DNA of 9,877 nucleotides, taken from positions 1-9,877 of the forward strand of contig RCNQ01000069.1 in the NCBI GenBank assembly GCA_003731675.1, read 5' to 3'. Of this stretch, positions 6,507 to 9,877 are shown one piece after another. The translations under genes and the position numbers were made by a program. The notes beneath the pieces are model-generated. The model made no database searches. It was not told the DNA's origin and saw only the letters and a program-made list of their open reading frames with translations. Each line of letters begins with the position of its first letter. Positions within the stretch are counted from its first letter, which is position 1. This DNA is from Bacteroidetes/Chlorobi group bacterium ChocPot_Mid. GTDB lineage: Bacteria > Bacteroidota > Ignavibacteria > Kapaibacteriales > UBA2268.

Positions 6507-8981
6507 ATGAAAGTCAGTAAATATTTATTAATCGCATTAACTTTAATCTTGCTATTTTCTGAAACAATGTTTTCAGCTAAAAGAATAGTTTGGCAAAATC
6601 CATTTGCCAGAATTTTGGATTGCCAAATTATTGATTCTTTGAACTATGTAATATCGGGTGATGATGGTTTAATCATATCAACACAAGATGGTGGCATTAC
6701 ATGGAAATGGTTGGAATGTGGATTAAGAAATATTTTGTACAATATTGATTTCATGGATATAAATAAAGGCATCGTCGTTGGTAGCGACGGTGCCTTTGCT
6801 TTAACTACCGATGCCGGAAAGTCATGGAAAACAGGAACTATCGATTCTACTACTTTTTATGCTGTTAAAATGCTTGATGAAAATACGATAATTGCTGTTG
6901 CTGAAAATACCTGTGTCTACAAATCCTTTGATTTAGGAAAATCGTGGAATAAAGTTTATAAAGGAGATAGTTTGACTTTGAAAAATTGGTTCTTTTTAAA
7001 TTATAAACCAAGCACAATAACACAATACTTCTACAATTCTGATATTTGTTTTATTGATGAAAATAATGGTTTTATTTGTGGGGTTGGTCCTTACGTTTTA
7101 AAAACTACAGATGGCGGAAATAAATGGGAAAAAGTCTTACAGCAAGGTGACAGTACACTTTTTACTGACATTGATTTCTATGACGAATTAAATGGATTGG
7201 TTGTCGGAAGTCAAATTTATTGGAATCCAGCAATAAAATACTGGAGTTATAAACCAGTAATATTGTTAACCACAGATGCAGGAAATTCCTGGGATACTCT
7301 ACAGCTTAATAAAAATAAATCCATTTTTAGTGTAAAAATGTATGATAGTAACAGGTTCTACTTGACTGGAAATAATTCATTGTCTTTTGTAACTTATGAT
7401 AAAGGTAAAACTTGGTTGAAACACATATATGTTGACCATAAATACATTAAGGATAACCAAAAAAATAAGATTTATGAGGATACGATAGTATCTGCCGGTG
7501 ATACATACTCTCTTCAAAGATTCTCCTATGATGATTTTGGTAATATCTTAGGTATCAATACAACAGGTGTAATTGTAAAATCAATTGATTTTGGAGAAAA
7601 TTATTTTACATTAAAAAAACATCAATCTTTTAAAGAAATTAATATTAAAAATTTAATGTCTTTTACCGATAGTCGGTTAATTGTTTATGGAGTTTGCAGT
7701 TGGGTTTTTGAATCAACTGATGCCGGAAATTCATGGGATAATATATATCCAAGATACGAAATAAATACCGACGAAGACAGGCAGTTTTGGGCTCCAATAT
7801 ACTCATGGTACTCTTCCTTAACAACCGGTTTTTTTCGTGACAGTCTTGTGGGATTTATAGCAGGTTCAAAAACGAATAATGGAATTATTAATCACACAAT
7901 TTTTACAACTGATGCCGGAGCAACTTGGCAAACTAATGAAGTTATTGATTCAAGGTACTCAAATAGTATGTATTTTATTTCGAAGGATGTAGGTTTTGCC
8001 ATTGCTAAGGATTCTATGGTCTGGAAAACAAATGATGGAGGATATACCTGGGATACAGTAAATATTTTCCCTAGGTCAACAGAAAAAACAGAAAAGGATT
8101 GGAATAATATTCCAAAGCAAATATTTTTTCCGGATTCGGTTAACGGATATTTAACGGTCTTTTCGGGATGGGTTACAACAAACGATTTAACCAAATTCCC
8201 ATCCGGTAAAAAATCAATCATGACAATACTCCACACCAAAGATTCGTGTCGAACATTCGATACTTTACAGAATATTGATTTAACAGCTGCAAATTCTTTT
8301 GACATAAGATTCTACACTCAAACAGAAGCTGTCGCTTATGGCTATAAAAATATAATATTTAAAACCAATAATGCATTTCGAACTTATGAAGAAATTCTAT
8401 TGCCGGGTACATTCCACTTTATAACCGATGTACATTTCATAGATAGTAATTTTGCAATAGCATCAGGTGTTTTAGATACTATATTCATTTCTCGTGATGG
8501 GGGAAAATCATGGAAAATCGAAATTATTCCTTTGAACAGGTATTCTGATGATTATGATAGAACCCAAATTAACTTTCTGGGTGGAATACATACATCTAAA
8601 AATGGAGATATCTATTTAATTGGTGCAAATAGGGTAATCCGAGGATATGCAATTGAAGATTCTACAATTGCCGTTGACGAACAGATTGACGGTGGTAGAT
8701 ATTGCCCTTTTTATTATATTCACATTAATCCCAATCCTGTTTTAGGTACTGCAAAAATAAAAATAATCGGTTTGCATTATGCTCAAGGTAAGCGATTATA
8801 TCTTAGAATATATGACATAAATGGAAATTACATTAAGGATATCTCTGAGGAAGCAAACCTAAACAATGATGGAAATAATGCAGAGTTTGAAGCTGAGCTA
8901 CATGATTTACCGAATGGTATTTACTTTATTGAATTGGAAGCAAATAACTTGATAAGAGTACAGAAGTTTATTAAGGAATAA
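6507..8981 (+). CDS. T9SS-secreted Ycf48/BNR-like beta-propeller protein
   Basis: An 824-residue exported protein. Residues 1-24 form a Sec signal peptide (cleavage near MFSA). The body is built from about thirteen Asp-box-like motifs of the form (S/T)-x-D-x-G-x-x-W, for example TTDAGKSW (100-107), TTDGGNKW (200-207), TTDAGNSW (255-262), STDAGNSW (403-410), TTDAGATW (467-474), TNDGGYTW (508-515) and SRDGGKSW (661-668). These mark blades of sialidase/Ycf48-type propellers. Several copies are degenerate, such as SIDFGENY (359-366) and TKDSCRTF (577-584). Residues about 738-824 match the T9SS type A sorting domain: INPNP, then LRIYDINGNYIKD, then LPNGIYFIELEANN and a basic end. The expected fate is Sec export, then T9SS passage to the cell surface or medium. 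No sialidase catalytic residues are evident, so binding or scaffolding is likelier than hydrolysis, but the ligand is unknown. It follows the cysteine-rich protein gene. Confidence 0.92.
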   Translation: MKVSKYLLIALTLILLFSETMFSAKRIVWQNPFARILDCQIIDSLNYVISGDDGLIISTQDGGITWKWLECGLRNILYNIDFMDINKGIVVGSDGAFALTTDAGKSWKTGTIDSTTFYAVKMLDENTIIAVAENTCVYKSFDLGKSWNKVYKGDSLTLKNWFFLNYKPSTITQYFYNSDICFIDENNGFICGVGPYVLKTTDGGNKWEKVLQQGDSTLFTDIDFYDELNGLVVGSQIYWNPAIKYWSYKPVILLTTDAGNSWDTLQLNKNKSIFSVKMYDSNRFYLTGNNSLSFVTYDKGKTWLKHIYVDHKYIKDNQKNKIYEDTIVSAGDTYSLQRFSYDDFGNILGINTTGVIVKSIDFGENYFTLKKHQSFKEINIKNLMSFTDSRLIVYGVCSWVFESTDAGNSWDNIYPRYEINTDEDRQFWAPIYSWYSSLTTGFFRDSLVGFIAGSKTNNGIINHTIFTTDAGATWQTNEVIDSRYSNSMYFISKDVGFAIAKDSMVWKTNDGGYTWDTVNIFPRSTEKTEKDWNNIPKQIFFPDSVNGYLTVFSGWVTTNDLTKFPSGKKSIMTILHTKDSCRTFDTLQNIDLTAANSFDIRFYTQTEAVAYGYKNIIFKTNNAFRTYEEILLPGTFHFITDVHFIDSNFAIASGVLDTIFISRDGGKSWKIEIIPLNRYSDDYDRTQINFLGGIHTSKNGDIYLIGANRVIRGYAIEDSTIAVDEQIDGGRYCPFYYIHINPNPVLGTAKIKIIGLHYAQGKRLYLRIYDINGNYIKDISEEANLNNDGNNAEFEAELHDLPNGIYFIELEANNLIRVQKFIKE
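6765..6797 (+). other. Strong intragenic hairpin resembling an intrinsic terminator
   Basis: AAAGGCATCGTCG (6765-6777) and CGACGGTGCCTTT (6785-6797) form a 13-bp stem, with one G-U wobble in RNA, around a seven-base loop (TTGGTAG). The 3' side runs into TTTGCTTT. It lies about 260 bases inside the propeller coding sequence, where it encodes part of NKGIVVGSDGAFAL. The stem is unusually GC-rich for this AT-rich region. It could cause partial transcription termination or pausing, or be a chance result of codon choice. Confidence 0.4.
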
Positions 8982-9042
8982 AATTTAAATACTCATTCAT
9001 GTATTAATCTGACAGAAACATTAAATAATCCCCAATATTTCT

Positions 9043-9050
9043 TATTTTTG
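9043..9050 (+). promoter_or_regulatory. Possible -7 promoter element for hisS
   Basis: TATTTTTG matches TAnnTTTG and ends 29 bases before the hisS ATG. No good -33 partner was seen. The 98-base gap 8982-9079 shows no convincing terminator for the upstream gene and no T-box-like structure. Confidence 0.35.
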
Positions 9051-9079
9051 CTAAATTATTTAGTAATTAATTGAGAAAT

Positions 9080-9877
9080 ATGATTCAATCAGTCAGAGGT
9101 ACGAAAGATTTATTACCCGATACAATCGGTAACTGGCATTTTATCGAAAAGATTTTTTCCGAGGTTTCAGCAAGGTACAACTACCGGGAACTTCGTACAC
9201 CAATATTTGAAAAGACTGAAGTTTTCTCAAGAAGTATTGGTGAGCAAACCGATATAGTCGGCAAAGAGATGTACACTTTCGCAGACAAAAGCGGTGAGTC
9301 AATTACTCTTCGCCCGGAAGGTACAGCCGCATTGGTTAGAGCTGTTATTCAAAGCTCATTGCTATCAACCTCTCCCCTTTTGCGTTTGTGGTATCTTGGA
9401 CCTTTTTTCCGTCACGAAAGACCACAAAAAGGCAGAATGAGACAATTCCACCAATACGGTGCTGAGTGTATTGGCTCGGAAACTCCCGAAAGCGATGTAG
9501 AAATTATTTTGCTTGCAAATGATATAATTCGTTCTGCAGGTATAACTGATTATAAACTGATGTTGAACACTCTGGGTACTGACCAATCAAGAATAAAATA
9601 TAAAAAAGCTTTGCTTGATTATCTACTCTCATTTAAAGATAAATTGTCAGATGACAGCAGGAACCGAATTGAATACAATCCTCTCAGGATACTTGATTCA
9701 AAAGCTCCAAACGACATAGAATTACTTGCAAATGCACCTGTAATTTTAGATTACCTCGATTCACAAAGTTCTGAACATTTTGAAAAGGTAAAAGAATTGC
9801 TTAGTTCAAGCGGTATTGACATAACTATTCAACCTCAACTTGTACGGGGACTTGATTACTATTGTCACACTGTCTTT
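9080..9877 (+). CDS. hisS: Histidyl-tRNA synthetase, C-terminus cut by window edge
   Basis: HisRS is a class II aminoacyl-tRNA synthetase that charges tRNA-His in the cytoplasm. The first 266 codons are visible; the family normally has about 420-430, so the end of the catalytic domain and the anticodon-binding domain are outside. The N-terminus SVRGTKDLLPD (4-14) is the standard HisRS opening. TLRPEGTAALVRA (76-88) binds the amino acid and adenylate region. Motif 2 is GPFFRHERPQKGRMRQFHQY (107-126), with the class II Arg111 and Glu113. The histidine-specific motif LVRGLDYYCHTVF (254-266) ends exactly at the window edge; its Arg256 corresponds to the conserved catalytic arginine of the HisA loop. 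The ATG at 9080 is supported by the conserved N-terminus; only GAGAAAT precedes it, so the Shine-Dalgarno is weak. It is probably transcribed separately from the exported-protein genes. Confidence 0.97.
   Translation, partial: MIQSVRGTKDLLPDTIGNWHFIEKIFSEVSARYNYRELRTPIFEKTEVFSRSIGEQTDIVGKEMYTFADKSGESITLRPEGTAALVRAVIQSSLLSTSPLLRLWYLGPFFRHERPQKGRMRQFHQYGAECIGSETPESDVEIILLANDIIRSAGITDYKLMLNTLGTDQSRIKYKKALLDYLLSFKDKLSDDSRNRIEYNPLRILDSKAPNDIELLANAPVILDYLDSQSSEHFEKVKELLSSSGIDITIQPQLVRGLDYYCHTVF

Noticed and set aside
7892..8305. Minus-strand open frame of 137 codons opposite the propeller gene
   Set aside because: It is antisense to a clear coding sequence with regular Asp-box motifs, and its translation resembles no family. 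The shorter open frames at 2303-2503, 5842-6054 and 9365-9586 were rejected for the same kind of reason.
8982..9079. T-box or terminator hairpin before hisS
   Set aside because: Only a 5-bp AATAC/GTATT pairing is seen, without a T-tract or T-box core sequence.

Overview
This AT-rich window looks chromosomal and comes from a bacterium of the FCB group (Bacteroidota, Ignavibacteriota or 'Kapabacteria'-like). The clearest clue is a secreted beta-propeller protein that ends in a type A C-terminal sorting domain of the type IX secretion system (T9SS), which is confined to this group. Matches to the Bacteroidota -7 promoter consensus TAnnTTTG upstream of several genes agree with this. Some starts have good Shine-Dalgarno sequences and others have none. 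Genus or species cannot be fixed from the sequence alone.

Left part (1-4440, minus strand): three tightly spaced genes read leftward in the order pgpH, a family 2 glycosyltransferase, recG. pgpH encodes a membrane HD-domain phosphodiesterase, probably for cyclic di-AMP. RecG is the replication-fork helicase and is cut by the window's left edge. Gaps of 36 and 20 bases suggest one transcript.

Middle (4441-5633): a 152-base divergent intergenic region separates pgpH from rsmE on the plus strand. RsmE is the 16S rRNA m3U1498 methyltransferase. It carries a striking insertion: 15 tandem copies of a short repeat (core CCTGAGCCTGTCGAAGGA or the CTT variant), in unit lengths of 24 and 18 bases. These add 110 residues of a (R/C/S)HPE(P/L)VEG-type peptide without breaking the frame. 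Removing them leaves a normal-length enzyme with its motifs intact.

Right-middle (5634-8981): a probable promoter (TATATTTG) is followed by a strongly structured leader with mutually exclusive pairings. Two genes for exported proteins follow: a small cysteine-rich protein of unknown function and an 824-residue Ycf48/BNR-like beta-propeller with the T9SS tail. They are 25 bases apart and probably form one transcription unit. The propeller gene contains a 13-bp hairpin followed by a T-rich stretch, resembling an intrinsic terminator inside the coding sequence.

Right end (9080-9877): the first 266 codons of hisS (histidyl-tRNA synthetase), cut by the window edge.

Most of the genes are housekeeping. 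The unusual parts are the in-frame repeat array in rsmE, the structured leader with its orphan cysteine-rich exported protein, and the intragenic hairpin. No mobile element, CRISPR array, tRNA or rRNA was seen.
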